Shown here: piece by piece, positions 20,597 through 30,548 of the stretch
Position numbering within the stretch: the first letter of the stretch is position 1
Layout: each line of letters begins with the position of its first letter
NCBI GenBank assembly: GCA_021014325.1
Contig: CM037476.1
Location: forward strand, 16,528,827 to 16,592,826
Source of the DNA: Plazaster borealis
Lineage: Eukaryota; Echinodermata; Asteroidea; Forcipulatida; Labidiasteridae
Length of the DNA stretch: 64,000 bases
Direction of reading: 5' to 3'
Translations under genes and position numbers: made by a program
Notes under the pieces: generated by a model
Seen by the model: only the letters and a program-made list of their open reading frames with translations
Database searches by the model: none
What the model was told of the DNA's origin: nothing

Positions 20597-21844
20597 ATGT
20601 CAAATTTCACTTTGACTGAAAGCAGTATCACCGAAAATGTATCAATCGATACTATGACCCATGCGGGGGAACATTTACTCGATCCACAGCGATCTATAAT
20701 TGTTGTGTTCCTGTTCCTGCTCATCATCGTGATCGGAGTTCCGGGCAATGTTCTCATCATCGTGGTCTTCTGGACCAAGCCCCGCAAGACCACCACCGCC
20801 GTCTTCATCATGGCCCTCGCCGTAACCGATCTCGTTTCTTGCCTGGTGCGCATACCCGACGCCGTCTACGTAGCAGTCCAGCTGGACGGTTCTCCCCCGT
20901 CCTTTGCAGCCAACTTGGTCATAACGCTCACCAACAATCTCTCGCTGACCGTGGCCGATGGGCTGACAGCCTTGATTGCGTTTGACCGCTACGACTGCGT
21001 CTGTCGACACAATAAGAGACTACTCACCCACGGGCGGTCGCGCGTTGCTGTCGTACTCATTATTTGCTTGTCTTTAATTGCAAATATCCCGTTGTGTATG
21101 TATGCTGTTGGTAATGTGAGCATGTTGAAGGTAGCGCTCGCTAGGCAGGTCGTCTCCTACTCGTTTGATGTGCTTGTGGTTGTGATTTGCTACGGTAAGG
21201 TGTACGCTACGATTCGACGCCATGTGCGGGTTGGCGTCGCCCGAAAACGAGCCGAACAGCCGGGTATAAGCGACAGCCTTGGTGGGAGGCCAACCGAGGC
21301 GGTTCCGACGGGACTTCCGTCGAGAGCAGAGGGAAACGACCCCCAGATGCAGGAGGTGGCTCGTGAGGACCCCGATAAGGTTCCAGATAGAAGTACCGCT
21401 TCGACCTTGACAAGGACAGTTTCCGTTTATCACAACCAAGACGCACTTGCTGTCGCAGTCGTATCAGGCCAGCCAACGTATTCCGGTATTGCAGGTCCCC
21501 GGCCCCGCGAGGAGTCACTCGGGGTGAGGCCACGCAGGCAGGCGTCGGTCCGCGCAGGCCCGTCCAATACCGAAATGCAACGTAAGACAACGCGGATGCT
21601 CTTTTCCGTGACTTTGATATTCTTAGTAACGTACATTCCCTACTGGATCTACGTTAGCTTTCTGCTGTCAGGCAGACCTCGTGATGAAACAGTGGACATT
21701 GTGTACAATCTTCTCAACCTGTTGTTTGTAAACAACGCGGTCAATCCGCTCATTTACGGCTTGGCGAACAGACGCTTTCGCAAAGACATTCGAGATGTTT
21801 TGAGGAAATTTTGCGGACGTGGCTTCGTTTCGATTGAACAGTAG
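20597..21844 (+). CDS. Rhodopsin-class (class A) G protein-coupled receptor, orphan, intronless
   Basis: A seven-helix plasma membrane receptor of 415 residues; ligand unknown. The start is the first in-frame ATG (context CCCAACATG); upstream in-frame codons have none. The N-terminus (1-32) has glycosylation sites at N3 and N14. TM1 33-59 has GN at 50-51. TM2 68-92 has LAVTD with D78. TM3 103-131 ends in DRY (130-132). TM4 is 149-170 and TM5 about 183-205. Intracellular loop 3 (206-328) is long and rich in Arg, Pro and Ser. TM6 331-356 has TYIPYW in place of CWxP. TM7 has NPLIY (383-387), followed by a helix 8 (RRFRKDIRDVL). Odd points: no Cys at the top of TM3 (position 3.25 is Asn 106) or in ECL2, so the canonical disulfide is missing, and TM5 lacks its usual Pro. 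The coding DNA is far richer in GC than its flanks. An expanded lineage-specific single-exon receptor of the echinoderm type is likely; biogenic amine and opsin identity are unlikely because TM3 Asp and TM7 Lys are absent. Confidence 0.9.
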   Translation: MSNFTLTESSITENVSIDTMTHAGEHLLDPQRSIIVVFLFLLIIVIGVPGNVLIIVVFWTKPRKTTTAVFIMALAVTDLVSCLVRIPDAVYVAVQLDGSPPSFAANLVITLTNNLSLTVADGLTALIAFDRYDCVCRHNKRLLTHGRSRVAVVLIICLSLIANIPLCMYAVGNVSMLKVALARQVVSYSFDVLVVVICYGKVYATIRRHVRVGVARKRAEQPGISDSLGGRPTEAVPTGLPSRAEGNDPQMQEVAREDPDKVPDRSTASTLTRTVSVYHNQDALAVAVVSGQPTYSGIAGPRPREESLGVRPRRQASVRAGPSNTEMQRKTTRMLFSVTLIFLVTYIPYWIYVSFLLSGRPRDETVDIVYNLLNLLFVNNAVNPLIYGLANRRFRKDIRDVLRKFCGRGFVSIEQ

Positions 21845-21977
21845 TGGCTAGGAAACCCTTGAAGTAACTTTTGAGACTGAGCATAATATATGTATTTCAT
21901 ATTTTACAAAAGGGTTAGCTATAGAGTTATGTACAATGACAGCAGAGCTAAAAACGGCAAGGGGTAACAAGAAATCC

Positions 21978-22490
21978 AATGGGGAGCTCCAAGGTCAAAT
22001 TCGGTTTTGTGATGCACTCATTTTCCAATAGATGGAGTCCTTGTGACAGTGGGGATAACTTACAAGTCTTTATTGTTGAAACGGTGTATAATGTAAACTG
22101 TGTTACCCTTCCAGTGCGAATTTTGCCACAATCTAAAAAATGTCCAATGACGTCACATTATATACATAAATGGGTCTGTACATTTTTGTACAGGAAGTTG
22201 TTTTTTAATTGAGTCCTGATTTTTGATGCTATTCAATCAAAATGACACTGAATTTGACCGTTTGACTGACGCAAACATTCCTCTTTGGTATGTAAAGACC
22301 CATTTGTTTTTGATGTCCGATGACGTCATGTTTCAAATTTCGCTCTGAAAGATTATCAAATAAAATCACATAATTACACCACGTTAACGTGAGGTTGGAG
22401 GCTTCTAATTTTGTCCACTGTTATAAGGACTCTCCTATTTGGAAAATGAGTGCATCACGAAATGGAATTTGACCTTGGAGACCCTCTGTA
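21978..22490. mobile_element. Long-TIR MITE, family E
   Basis: About 510 bp with inverted ends near 70 bp: CTCCAAGGTCAAATTC, TGATGCACTCATTTTCCAA, GAGTCCTT, ACAGTGG on the left and the same words reversed on the right (TTGGAAAATGAGTGCATCA, GAATTTGACCTTGGAG). The interior includes CAATGACGTCACATTATATA and GATGACGTCATGTTTCAAAT. A truncated inverted copy is at 29312-29725. It starts about 130 bp after the receptor stop codon, so it may lie in the receptor 3' UTR. Confidence 0.8.
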
Positions 22491-22599
22491 GTGTACACAA
22501 CCTTTTATATTATACTGTTGACACAGAAGTCAAATACTGCTTTCATTTTCATCGTAAGTCTGAAATATGTCTGATTATAACTTTCACTATATTTAATCT

Positions 22600-22950
22600 T
22601 AAATTATAACTTTCACTATATTTTTCTTAAATTTGAGATTTCTCTTGCGGTAAACAAACTCGTTCACAATGTATTTTTCAGCATATACCTTTTTTATAAC
22701 AGGTTGTATCTTTGGAAGCGACTGCTCGTTGCCAATGCTAACTCGAGTCTTAACAAAATTGAAGAAGGAATAATTGATTATAACTTTCACTATATTTTTG
22801 CTTAAATTATGTCTTTCACTATATTTTTGTTAAATTTGAGATTTCTCTTGTGGTAAACAAAACTTGTTCACAATGCACTTTCAGCGTATACCTTTTTGTA
22901 TAAGAGGTGTATCATTGGAAGCGACTGCTCGTTGTCAATGCTACCTCTTA
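22600..22950. repeat. Local tandem duplication, about 200 bp
   Basis: AACTTTCACTATATTTTTCT, TTAAATTTGAGATTTCTCTT, GCGGTAAACAAACTCGTTCA, CAGCATATACC and GGAAGCGACTGCTCGTTG occur at about 22605-22745 and again at about 22805-22945 with small changes. Non-coding. Confidence 0.75.
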
Positions 22951-23112
22951 AAAAGCATTGTTAGCGAACTTTTACAAAAAAGTACGAACAAATATAATAA
23001 ACAAATAAGATAAACTAATATATAAATCACTTTAATGTGAGTCTTAAATCCCACACCCATAGCTAACCACGAGGTATGCGAATTTATATATAACAGCATC
23101 TTCAATTAAACT

Positions 23113-23474
23113 TTAGAGGGACACGTTGCCTTGGATTGGGCGCTTTGGGCTATAAAAAGCGTTTGAAAGCGTTTGTTATGAAATTAATATGGTTGGAAGG
23201 ATGTTTTAAAAGTAGAATGATCCACACAATGCCTCAAAATTGCGTGGTTTTCCTTTCACTTTGTGAACTAACACGGTCCGCCATTTTGTGTATTGGTTCT
23301 CCAAAATGGCGGACCGCGTTATTTCACGAAATAAAAGGAAAACTACACAATTTCAAGGAATATTAGTTTGGATCATTATTTTCTACTTTTTAAATATCTT
23401 TCCAACCATATTAATTTCATGATAACGCTTTTTATAGCCCAAATCGCCCAATCCAAGGCAACGTGTCCCTTTAA
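23113..23474. mobile_element. Full-length foldback element, family F
   Basis: Almost the whole 360 bp is one palindrome with arms of about 165 bp. The left arm has AGGGACACGTTGCCTTGGAT, TGGGCTATAAAAAGCG and TTAATATGGTTGGAAGGAT; the right arm reverses these and ends ACGTGTCCCTTTAA. The loop holds CGGTCCGCCATTTTGTG facing CTCCAAAATGGCGGACCGCG. The TTAGAGGG/CCCTTTAA ends fit the same TTAA rule as families A and B. Confidence 0.85.
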
Positions 23475-23544
23475 AGTCGTTTTTTTAAGCCATGCATAAT
23501 CGGCATTCAATTCAGCAGAGTAGGCGCTACTAAAGATTTCTGCG

Positions 23545-23740
23545 AACTACGAATTTGAGTGCTTTTTGAAATTTAATGTTTACCTTTTTAAATTGCATGA
23601 CGCAACAATGTACCTTTTTTTTTAATGCTGACACTCCATTGGAAATTGAATGACTGTTTTGAGGAGCTTTCAATTTCGCGCGAAATGGAATTATGCGACG
23701 TTTAATTTAGCCGCTTTTATGCCGAAAATTACGGGGAAAA
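23545..23740 (+). repeat. Dispersed repeat, copy 2 (pair at 5935)
   Basis: Same order of words as at 5935-6125 (TGTTTTGAGGAGCTTTCAAT, TTCGCGCGAAAT, GCGACGTTTAATTT, GCCGAAAATTACGGGGAAAA). Here a T-rich spacer is inserted ahead of them. Confidence 0.55.
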
Positions 23741-23756
23741 CCTAGGTCTGTTACCT

Positions 23757-23989
23757 CACTGTTTGTCAGAATTTACCCGGATTCCGGGTCCCAGGAGGGC
23801 CTGACCAATTTCTAGGTCAAGCTGATCCGGAATCTGTGTCAAAATTACCTCGAAATACTCAAACTGACGCAGAATCCGAGTTAAAATCTCATATTTATAA
23901 TACTTTCCGGGTCAACCTGACACAGAAATTGGTCAGGGCCCTTGGAAACCGGAGTCCAGGTCAATTCTGACCCGGAGTTTTTTAGAGTC
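23757..23989. mobile_element. CACT-ended foldback MITE, GGGTC family
   Basis: Left CACTGTTTGTCAGAATTTAC then CCGGATTCCGGGTC; right GACCCGGAG, then TTTTTTAGAGTC. Many alternating GGGTCA/TGACCC words make nested hairpins. A better-preserved relative at 62449-62681 shares GACCTGGATTCCGGGTC and TCAATTCTGACCC. Confidence 0.65.
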
Positions 23990-24416
23990 CAGCTGCCATT
24001 GACTGTAGTTGGCCTTGTAGTTGATGATATCGCCGCATAAGGCACACCTTTAGGGGTAATTTGAGAATAACCAATGTTTAGAAATGTCGACTTCTTTTAG
24101 AAATACATGTAGTGGATGGATGAATCCAAGAAATTAGTTTTCAAGTTTAAAAAAAAGGAAGGGAAAATTTTTAAAAATCATAAATAAATACCCGACCGCC
24201 TCATCGTTGTCATCGGTCAACCTTGTCTGGCTGGTCGACCTCGTCTCGACAGTCAACCTCATTCCCAAAGGTGGATAGAAAAAAACATTGTACACGGTTT
24301 CTCTTTTTTTTCAACTGACAAAGTAGCCTTTCTGATTTTACAGTCCTTCAAATCTGTACCTTGAGCCTGGAATATACAATGTAATGTTCAAGGTCCAATT
24401 TCAAGGAACTGTGTTA

Positions 24417-24545
24417 ATAAGCACAACGACTACCTCAGCATAGCAAAATTATGCTTACAAGAATAAGATTACCAGCCAAAATACAATGTCACATGTGTCA
24501 TCTGTGACTGGTATTCTACTTGTTTGCTGAGCACAATTTTGTTTG
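24417..24545. repeat. Dispersed foldback repeat (pair at 40569)
   Basis: TAAGCACAACGACTA, AAATTATGCTTACAAGAATA, AGATTACCAGCCAAAATACA, TGACTGGTATTC and TTTGCTGAGCACAATTTTG match 40569-40730 in inverted order. Both are built from a GCTTAGC...GCTTA-type stem. Confidence 0.55.
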
Positions 24546-24740
24546 GTGAGAAATTCAGCAGCTTTGGATAAGAAAATGCATTTTAAGAAATGTTTCACTT
24601 AGAAGTACTACGGTTATGGAAAAAGTTATCACTTTTAATCCCCAAAAATTTGAATCTAGGAAGCGTTACCGTACTGCAGTAACGTTTCTCAGATTGTGTA
24701 TTCCAACAGTGTCACGATTCGGGGGTTTTATGTACACAAT
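24546..24740. mobile_element. TTAA-type MITE, family B, partial
   Basis: Half element with AGTACTACGGTTATGGAAAA, AAATTTGAATCTAGGAAGCG, ACTGCAGTAACGTTTCTCAG and ATTGTGTATTCCAA. Both termini are missing, so it has been truncated after insertion. Confidence 0.65.
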
Positions 24741-25170
24741 ATATACATATTTATATATATTTTTAAAATTGCAAACAACTGTTTCGATGTTGAGAATTGT
24801 TGAACGAGGGCCTCTCAAATGTGTATCATTTGATCGAAGGGTTTGATATTTAAAAATCAAATTGATAAAACGTATGACCTAAAAAGGTAGAAGCGAACGG
24901 AGTGGAGCCCCGATTATTAGCGAGGTGTGATTTCTGTCTGGGTAGGCCTATACATGAAGAAGACTCAACAAGGGCAGAGAAATAACTGATCCGCAGTCCA
25001 TCACAGACGACAATAGATGCTGCTTTAAAAAGAAAATGCTCAGAATTTTCTTAGAAACAATATTCTTAACTTTATTATCATTTTAGTATACGGTCTTAAT
25101 CAAATTTCATACAATATTTAGGGGCCTGTATTATTTGAATATTATCAAATTGAACATTTATATTAGGCTA

Positions 25171-25556
25171 TTAAAGGCACTGAACACGTTTGGAAATTGT
25201 CAAAGACCAGTATTCTCACTTGGTGTATCCCAACATATATGCATAAAATAACAAGCCTGTGAAAATTTGGGCTCAATTGGTCATCGAAGTTGCAAGAAAA
25301 TGATGAAAGAAAAAAACCCTTGCTGTACAAATTTGTGTGCTTTCAGATAGGATAGGAATAAAAAGGCTTCTTGCAATTAGAAGTCTTTTATTACTTTGGT
25401 GAGAAATTACCTTTTTCTCAAAAACTACGTTACTTCAGAGGGAGTCGTTTCTCACAATGTTTTATACTATCAACAGCTCTCTGTTGCTCGTTACCAAGTC
25501 AGTTTTTATGCTAATATATATTTTGAGTAATTACCAAACGTGTTCAGTGCCTTTAA
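25171..25556. mobile_element. TTAA-type MITE, family A, complete copy
   Basis: Ends TTAAAGGCACTGAACACG and CGTGTTCAGTGCCTTTAA. Opposite orientation to the copy at 6460. The central hairpin has drifted (GGCTTCTTGCAATTAGAAGT) but still pairs. Confidence 0.85.
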
Positions 25557-25591
25557 GGCTCACTACACCCGTGGTCTAGGAAAATCACCCT

Positions 25592-25772
25592 CGTGGATTG
25601 TATACGTTTGGTAATTGGAACCCACTGTTGATTTCAATCCTATATAGTTGTAAATATATACCATAAAACTAACCTGTGAAAATTTCATTTCAAAAGGTTG
25701 TAGCGTTTTTGAGATATTGCCGAGAATCTGGAACGGTTATGTCCACGCAGGAAGAATAATCTGCTATGGATA
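25592..25772. mobile_element. TTAA-type MITE, family B, left half only
   Basis: Begins at GGATTGTATACGTTTGGTAA and runs through AACCCACTGTTGATTTCAAT, AACCTGTGAAAATTTCATTT, GTTGTAGCGTTTTTGAGATA and GTCCACGCAGGAAGAATAAT. It is cut at about 25772, where the LTR-like repeat fragment starts. Confidence 0.75.
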
Positions 25773-25850
25773 TGTTTTTGTTGTTATTGTTTATGCCCCT
25801 GATGAAGGTCCGGTTTGGATCGAAAGCTAAGGCCATCTCCCCTATTTATA
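25766..25850 (+). mobile_element. LTR-like repeat fragment (copy 3, 3' half)
   Basis: GGATATGTTTTTGTTG, TTTATGCCCCTGATGAAGG, TCCGGTTTGGATCGAAAGC and TAAGGCCATCTCCCCTA match the 3' half of 4806-5060. It abuts a truncated family B MITE at its left. Confidence 0.55.
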
Positions 25851-26094
25851 TATAATATAAGATCAGTTGAAGCGTATGGGTGGAGGGTATCAGCAGTAAT
25901 GAGTAAAAATGTCAGTTATAACAATGTGAATGACATGGAAATTCCTCTGGTATTCCGTTTCTACCTAGCAATATATTTTCTTCTGTGTCATGCAGCGTTT
26001 TGTGCTAAAACAGCTTTACGTAATGGACCTCGGTTTTCACTGCTCCAGTATTATTCTCAAAAATTGTTACAATTTTGACAACAATGAGAAAAAA

Positions 26095-26262
26095 AATTAG
26101 CTGTTGCAAACTGTTTACCAACCAAAAGGACTTATCGTGTAAATGCAAAACAAATAGTCAATGGCCTGACGTTTCGACCCTAGCAGAGTCTTTCTCGAAG
26201 CCTTTCTTTTATAGCCTGTGAGAAAGACTCTGCTAGTGTCGAAACGTAAGGCCATTAACTTG
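26095..26262. repeat. Two inverted fragments of the GTCGAAACGT repeat
   Basis: AGCTGTTGCAAACTGTTTAC to CTAGCAGAGTCTTTCTCGAA (minus form, 26096-26200) is followed by GAGAAAGACTCTGCTAGTGT, CGAAACGTAAGGCCATTAAC (plus form, 26219-26262). Head-to-head copies 20 bp apart. Confidence 0.6.
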
Positions 26263-27124
26263 TTCTTTATTTTTTTCTCTTTTTTTTCCTCCTTTTTCTC
26301 TCCCCAATTTTGACAACGAATACATGAGTATCGCAGATTTTACCTGACGAAAAGGGCTATTGGAAAACACGATGGGCCCTGCTTCGTGACTGCTTGTATT
26401 TTAAAGCGTGATTCTGGGCTTCCGTCCAACATAATCCCAGGTAGGCTTATAGCCGTTAGCAAAGAATTCCTCGGTAAGCATACAGTGCTATGAAATTGGT
26501 CCCTGCCTTATTAAGAAGTGTAAATATAAAGCTGCATTACATCAATAATGATCCACAGATCAGGGATTGCGTTTATTTGCGAAGACCTGTCTCCTTTTTT
26601 AAAAGGATTTTTTACTTATTCATTTTTTAAATTGACCTTTTACGGAGACGGATGTGCTCTTCCATGCCAACAGAGAATTGCAAGTCGTTGACATACGTTA
26701 GTTGTGGACGCGTTAAGTACATAGGCTAGAGGAAAGAATGTCCAAAGTGCAGGATGTACGCACTGAGGACGTCTAGAGTGACCATAAAAATGTAAAGGAG
26801 TAATATTGTAAAAGAAGAAAAAAATACACCCCAAAAAAAAAAAAAAAAAAAAAAAACACCACACACACACACAAAAACCCCCCACAAAAAACAAAAACAA
26901 AAACATTGTAACATGCAATACATAAAGAACACGTATAGTTATACCAATGACGACCACAAATAAGAACGGATATCTTATCGTGCTGTTGTGTCTTAAAACA
27001 AAACAGATTGATAGGAATTTGATACAGGAGTTATGGACAATTTAGTTTGTCTTGCCTTTCACTGAAACATGCACGATGGCATTTGGTTTCAAACATCAAA
27101 ACTAAGATAAATACCTCGGCGAAA
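26263..27124. other. Gene-free stretch with A/CA-rich simple sequence
   Basis: Contains an A run of about 22 followed by CACACACACACAC near 26829-26872 and A-rich sequence to 26905. Nothing else is recognised. Confidence 0.5.
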
Positions 27125-27560
27125 ACGCCCTTTCATAATGCTCGGCTTTAATTTGACCTGTAAGTTATTTTGATCTCGACTACCAAACATGCCGGCGTAT
27201 TGTAATCAAGGAAAATAGGTTTTCGCATTAATTTGATCCGGACAAAAAAAACCTTTAAATGCAATTTTTAAGCCGGGTGCTCCAATTCTTTATCCATTGC
27301 TTTGCATAATGAAAAGCTATTCATACTTCTGATTATATTACGGTTTTAATTTTGTAAATCGCTCTTAGATTTGCCCTTTTTCTAACAATAAATCAAGAAC
27401 ATCACCCTCACCTCCCATTCAGTTCTAGAAATTGCTTTGAAAGGGAAGTAATTTTGTAAAAAGCAATCATCCATTTTGAGTGCCCGTCATGAAAGATAAA
27501 TTGCTCGGCTTTGAATTTGACTTGGAAATTCATCTCGACTAACCAACTTGCCGGTGTGAC
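27125..27560. repeat. Diverged local duplication
   Basis: GCTCGGCTTTAATTTGACCT, ATCTCGACTACCAAACATGC, CGG at about 27140-27195 is echoed by GCTCGGCTTTGAATTTGACT, ATCTCGACTAACCAACTTGC, CGG at about 27503-27553, about 360 bp apart. Confidence 0.5.
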
Positions 27561-27722
27561 AGGAGATTCTGTCCCCCGGAGATCCTGTCCCCTCATAAGG
27601 CGAACTGTGTAGAACAAGCTTCTTCTGATAACGTCCTCTTTTCAAGCATCCTCTTTCCGCCCATGTTAATTTCCCATATGGGGGACAGCATCTCCGGGGG
27701 CACATTTCCCTATGACACCGGC
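27550..27722. mobile_element. Foldback MITE with GCCGGTGT ends
   Basis: GCCGGTGTGACAGGAGATTC, TGTCCCCCGGAGA at the left is mirrored by TCTCCGGGGGCACA, TATGACACCGGC at the right (173 bp). It inserts at or near the end of the duplicated block described at 27125-27560. Confidence 0.6.
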
Positions 27723-28065
27723 GTCGTAGGCCTAATTATGATCATTTTACATAAAGCGTTGTCACATCGGAGTCCGGACAGTGATACCAGGCTAGGAGAA
27801 TCACTCCTGGGACACACTTTCCTAGATATCCAGGCAATTCGATCCGGGGTGTATGTGGTGTGGCCAAAATCTCCTGCCACACTGGATCATGTTGATTGGC
27901 TAAATTATTGATATTATTCGAAGAGATTTATGACACAGCAAATTGGAACTAATTTCTGACCACTCGGGTTCATAATGTCTCAAATTACAAGAATGGCTTT
28001 ACGCACTTGGAACTCGGTTTAAAAACGGAAGATTCATTACAGACCGAAAGGAAAAGCCCCTTTTC

Positions 28066-28500
28066 ACACTACATCTCTTATCCCCGTGGAATACAAACCC
28101 CGGGGAGGCCCCACCGTTCACACTGTCCCGCACGTGTATTCCCTGTGTCTTTATTCCACGGGGTTCCATTGCACTTTTCACACTGAGTGGTGTCCGTAAT
28201 GTCTTTGGTACGAGGAACTATAGCATTTTTAGTTGTGATGTGAAAATGCAGAGAATTAGAGAAAGTGAGACCGTCTCGGTGTTTTAGTATTCGCTGTGGA
28301 GACATGGAGACCGAAAACGAAAAGGGGGGGGGGGGAAATATTTCTCCACAGGGTAATTCTAAAGACTGGGTGCTCCACAAGGAATTTTGTGTACAAAGTG
28401 TGTGGGTGGATGTTAAATACAGGGACAAAGGAAAGAACAAAAAAATATCTCCACAGGGATGTAAACATTACAGGGTTAAGTGTCATCGCTTACTAAAATG
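28066..28500. repeat. Repeat block with TTCACACT and CCACAGGG words
   Basis: TTTCACACT occurs at about 28066, 28117 and 28174, alternating with CCCCGTGGAAT or TTCCACGGGG. Further right, ATTTCTCCACAGGG and ATATCTCCACAGGG flank a diverged pair, with a 12 G run at 28324-28335. It looks like a decayed composite repeat; its class is unknown. Confidence 0.4.
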
Positions 28501-28740
28501 ACCGAAACAATGCCCAAAATTTTAGGAGGTATACGTTGACATGATGACATTTTCACCTTTTGATAATCCCTTGAGTTATAGAATTTCAATGAGCTTTTGG
28601 AAACAGCCACCACAAAAGAAGCAGATAAAAGAGCAGAATTGTTTTTTAACATGGAGGAAATAACAGCTGTGAGGTACTTGTATGTATATAACATGTAAGA
28701 AGGAGAATCGGTAATGAACTTTTGTTGATTAGTATAGAGT

Positions 28741-28820
28741 GATGTGGTTGATAACGGGCGAAGAAGCTGGAAATCCCATATGTGGTTGATAACGGGCGAA
28801 GAAGCTGGAAAATCCCATAT
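28741..28820. repeat. Tandem duplication, 39 bp unit, two copies
   Basis: The unit TGTGGTTGATAACGGGCGAA, GAAGCTGGAAATCCCATA is present twice in direct succession, differing by one A. Confidence 0.9.
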
Positions 28821-28910
28821 ATCCAAAACAAAAGGGGAAAAACAGTCACTCATCAAATAAATTTGACCACTCGTTGGTTCCAGTAACCACACCCACATAT
28901 TATACCTTAT

Positions 28911-29310
28911 TTAAAGGGATCATGTATACGTTTTGGAACCCACTGCTTGTTTGTTTGTTTCAATAGTTGCAGATACCGTAAAACTATAACCTGTGGAAAT
29001 TTCAGTCCAAAAGGTGGTAGCGTTTTTGAGATATTATTGCCGAAAATCTGGAGAGGTTATGTCCACGCAGGAAGAATAATCTGCAATTGGAATACACAAT
29101 CTGAGAAACGTTACTGTCAGTAATGCTTTTCAGAATTCAATTGTTCTTTTGAGATAAAAAGTGATATCTTTTTCCATAACCGCAGTACTTCGAAGTGAAA
29201 AGTTTTTCAAAATGAATTATACTATTCAAAGCTGCTGTACTTCTTACCAAGTAAGTTTGTATTGCCAGTAATTTTCAGAGTCATTACCAAACGTATACAG
29301 ACCCTTTGAA
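28911..29310. mobile_element. TTAA-type MITE, family B, near-complete
   Basis: Starts TTAAAGGGATCATGTATACG and ends CGTATACAGACCCTTTGAA, where the final TTAA has decayed. It keeps GGTAGCGTTTTTGAGATATT, GTCCACGCAGGAAGAATAAT, AGAAACGTTACTG and CGCAGTACTTCGAAGTGAAA. It abuts an inverted family E fragment. Confidence 0.8.
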
Positions 29311-29311
29311 G

Positions 29312-29725
29312 TGGTGTAATATATCATTTTATTTGATAGTCTTTCAGAGCGAAATTTAAAACATGACGTCATCCGACACCAAAATTAAATAGGTCTTTAC
29401 ATTCCCTTAGGAATTTTTGCGTCAGTCAAACGGTCAAATTCAATGCCATTCTGATTGAACATAGCATCGAAAATCAGGAATCAATAAAAAAACCTTCCTG
29501 TTAAAAAATGTACAGATCCATAATATGTATGTAATTATGTATATAATGTGACGTCATTGGAAAATTTTTAGATTGTGGCAAAATTCGCACTGGAAGCGTA
29601 ACACAATTGACATTTAACACAGTTTCAACGTGAGGTTATCTTGTATTTTTCCCCACTTTCATAAGGACTCTCTACTTTCCCCACTTTCATAAGGTTTGGG
29701 TTCTGAATTCAAGCTCCACTGTCCC
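29312..29725 (-). mobile_element. Family E MITE, inverted, both ends eroded
   Basis: Reverse complement of 21978-22490: GATAGTCTTTCAGAGCGAAA, AACATGACGTCATCCGACAC, GCGTCAGTCAAACGGTCAAA, ATAATGTGACGTCATTGGAA, GGCAAAATTCGCACTGGAAG. The outer 70 bp terminal repeats are mostly missing or rearranged (CCCCACTTTCATAAGG is doubled). Confidence 0.75.
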
Positions 29726-29797
29726 CCCTCCCTTAGTCAGCCCCTTCAGCCATCACTGATGATAGCTCGGGCCGCGAGCAAACCTCCCTGGGCTGGA

Positions 29798-29937
29798 TTT
29801 CACAAAGGGCTAAGATTGATCTTAACTGCAAATCAATCTTAACTGCTAAGCAAAGTGTAATGTCACAATACAAATGGTAAAACTGACAATACATCATTTA
29901 GGATGAATCTTTAGTGCTTTGTGAAATCGAACCCTGT
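29798..29937. mobile_element. Small foldback with GGATTTCACAAAG ends
   Basis: GGCTGGATTTCACAAAGGGC, TAAGATTGATCTTAACTG faces TAGTGCTTTGTGAAATCGAACC, with an inner GATCTTAACTGC/AATCTTAACTGC repeat. 140 bp, non-coding. Confidence 0.6.
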
Positions 29938-30174
29938 AAACATTGTTGAACCGCTAATAACTGTCAGTGACGATGCATCACAAAATGTCATATTTGCTCA
30001 TCCTTCGTTGCTAAGAAAACAGCTTTTAGAAAAATAACGTCGATTTGATCAGTCTATGTGTTCAGTTCGGGCCGCTTGGGTTACCATGTAATAACGCACG
30101 GGCCAAACAGCTTATTGTGATAATTGTTGAAAACGAATTACGGTTGAATTGTACGGAAGAGATATAAGGGGGCC

Positions 30175-30548
30175 TTAAAGGTATCGTACACGTTTGGTAA
30201 TGACTCAGAAACAAATATTAGCATAAAAACTTACTTGGTAACAAGCAACGGAGAGCTGCTGATAGTATAAAACATTGTAGAAAACGACTCCCTTTGAAGT
30301 AACGTAGTTTTTGAGAAAGAGGTAATTTCTCACTAAAACAATAAAAACTTCTTGCAAGAAGTTTTTATTGCTATCTGAAAGCACACAAATTTGAACAACA
30401 AGGGTGTTTTTTGTTTCATCATTTTCTTGCAACTTCGATGACCAATTGAGCCCAAGTTTTCACAGGTTTGTTATTTTATGCATTAGTTGGGATACACCAA
30501 GTGAGAACACTGGTCTTTGACAATTTCCAAACGTGTTCAGTGCCTTTA
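30175..30548. mobile_element. TTAA-type MITE, family A, complete copy
   Basis: TTAAAGGTATCGTACACG at the left, CGTGTTCAGTGCCTTTAA at the right, with the intact palindrome core ACTTCTTGCAAGAAGT at about 30345-30366. Same orientation as 6460. The two ends belong to different subtypes (ATCGTACACG against TTCAGTGCC), as in 31288. Confidence 0.85.

Noticed and set aside
26829..26872. Processed pseudogene marked by the A run
   Set aside because: The A run continues into CA repeats and no reverse-transcribed coding sequence lies upstream on either side.
28476..28898. 140-codon minus-strand frame
   Set aside because: Contains the translated 39 bp tandem duplication and a dispersed repeat fragment; no recognisable motif.
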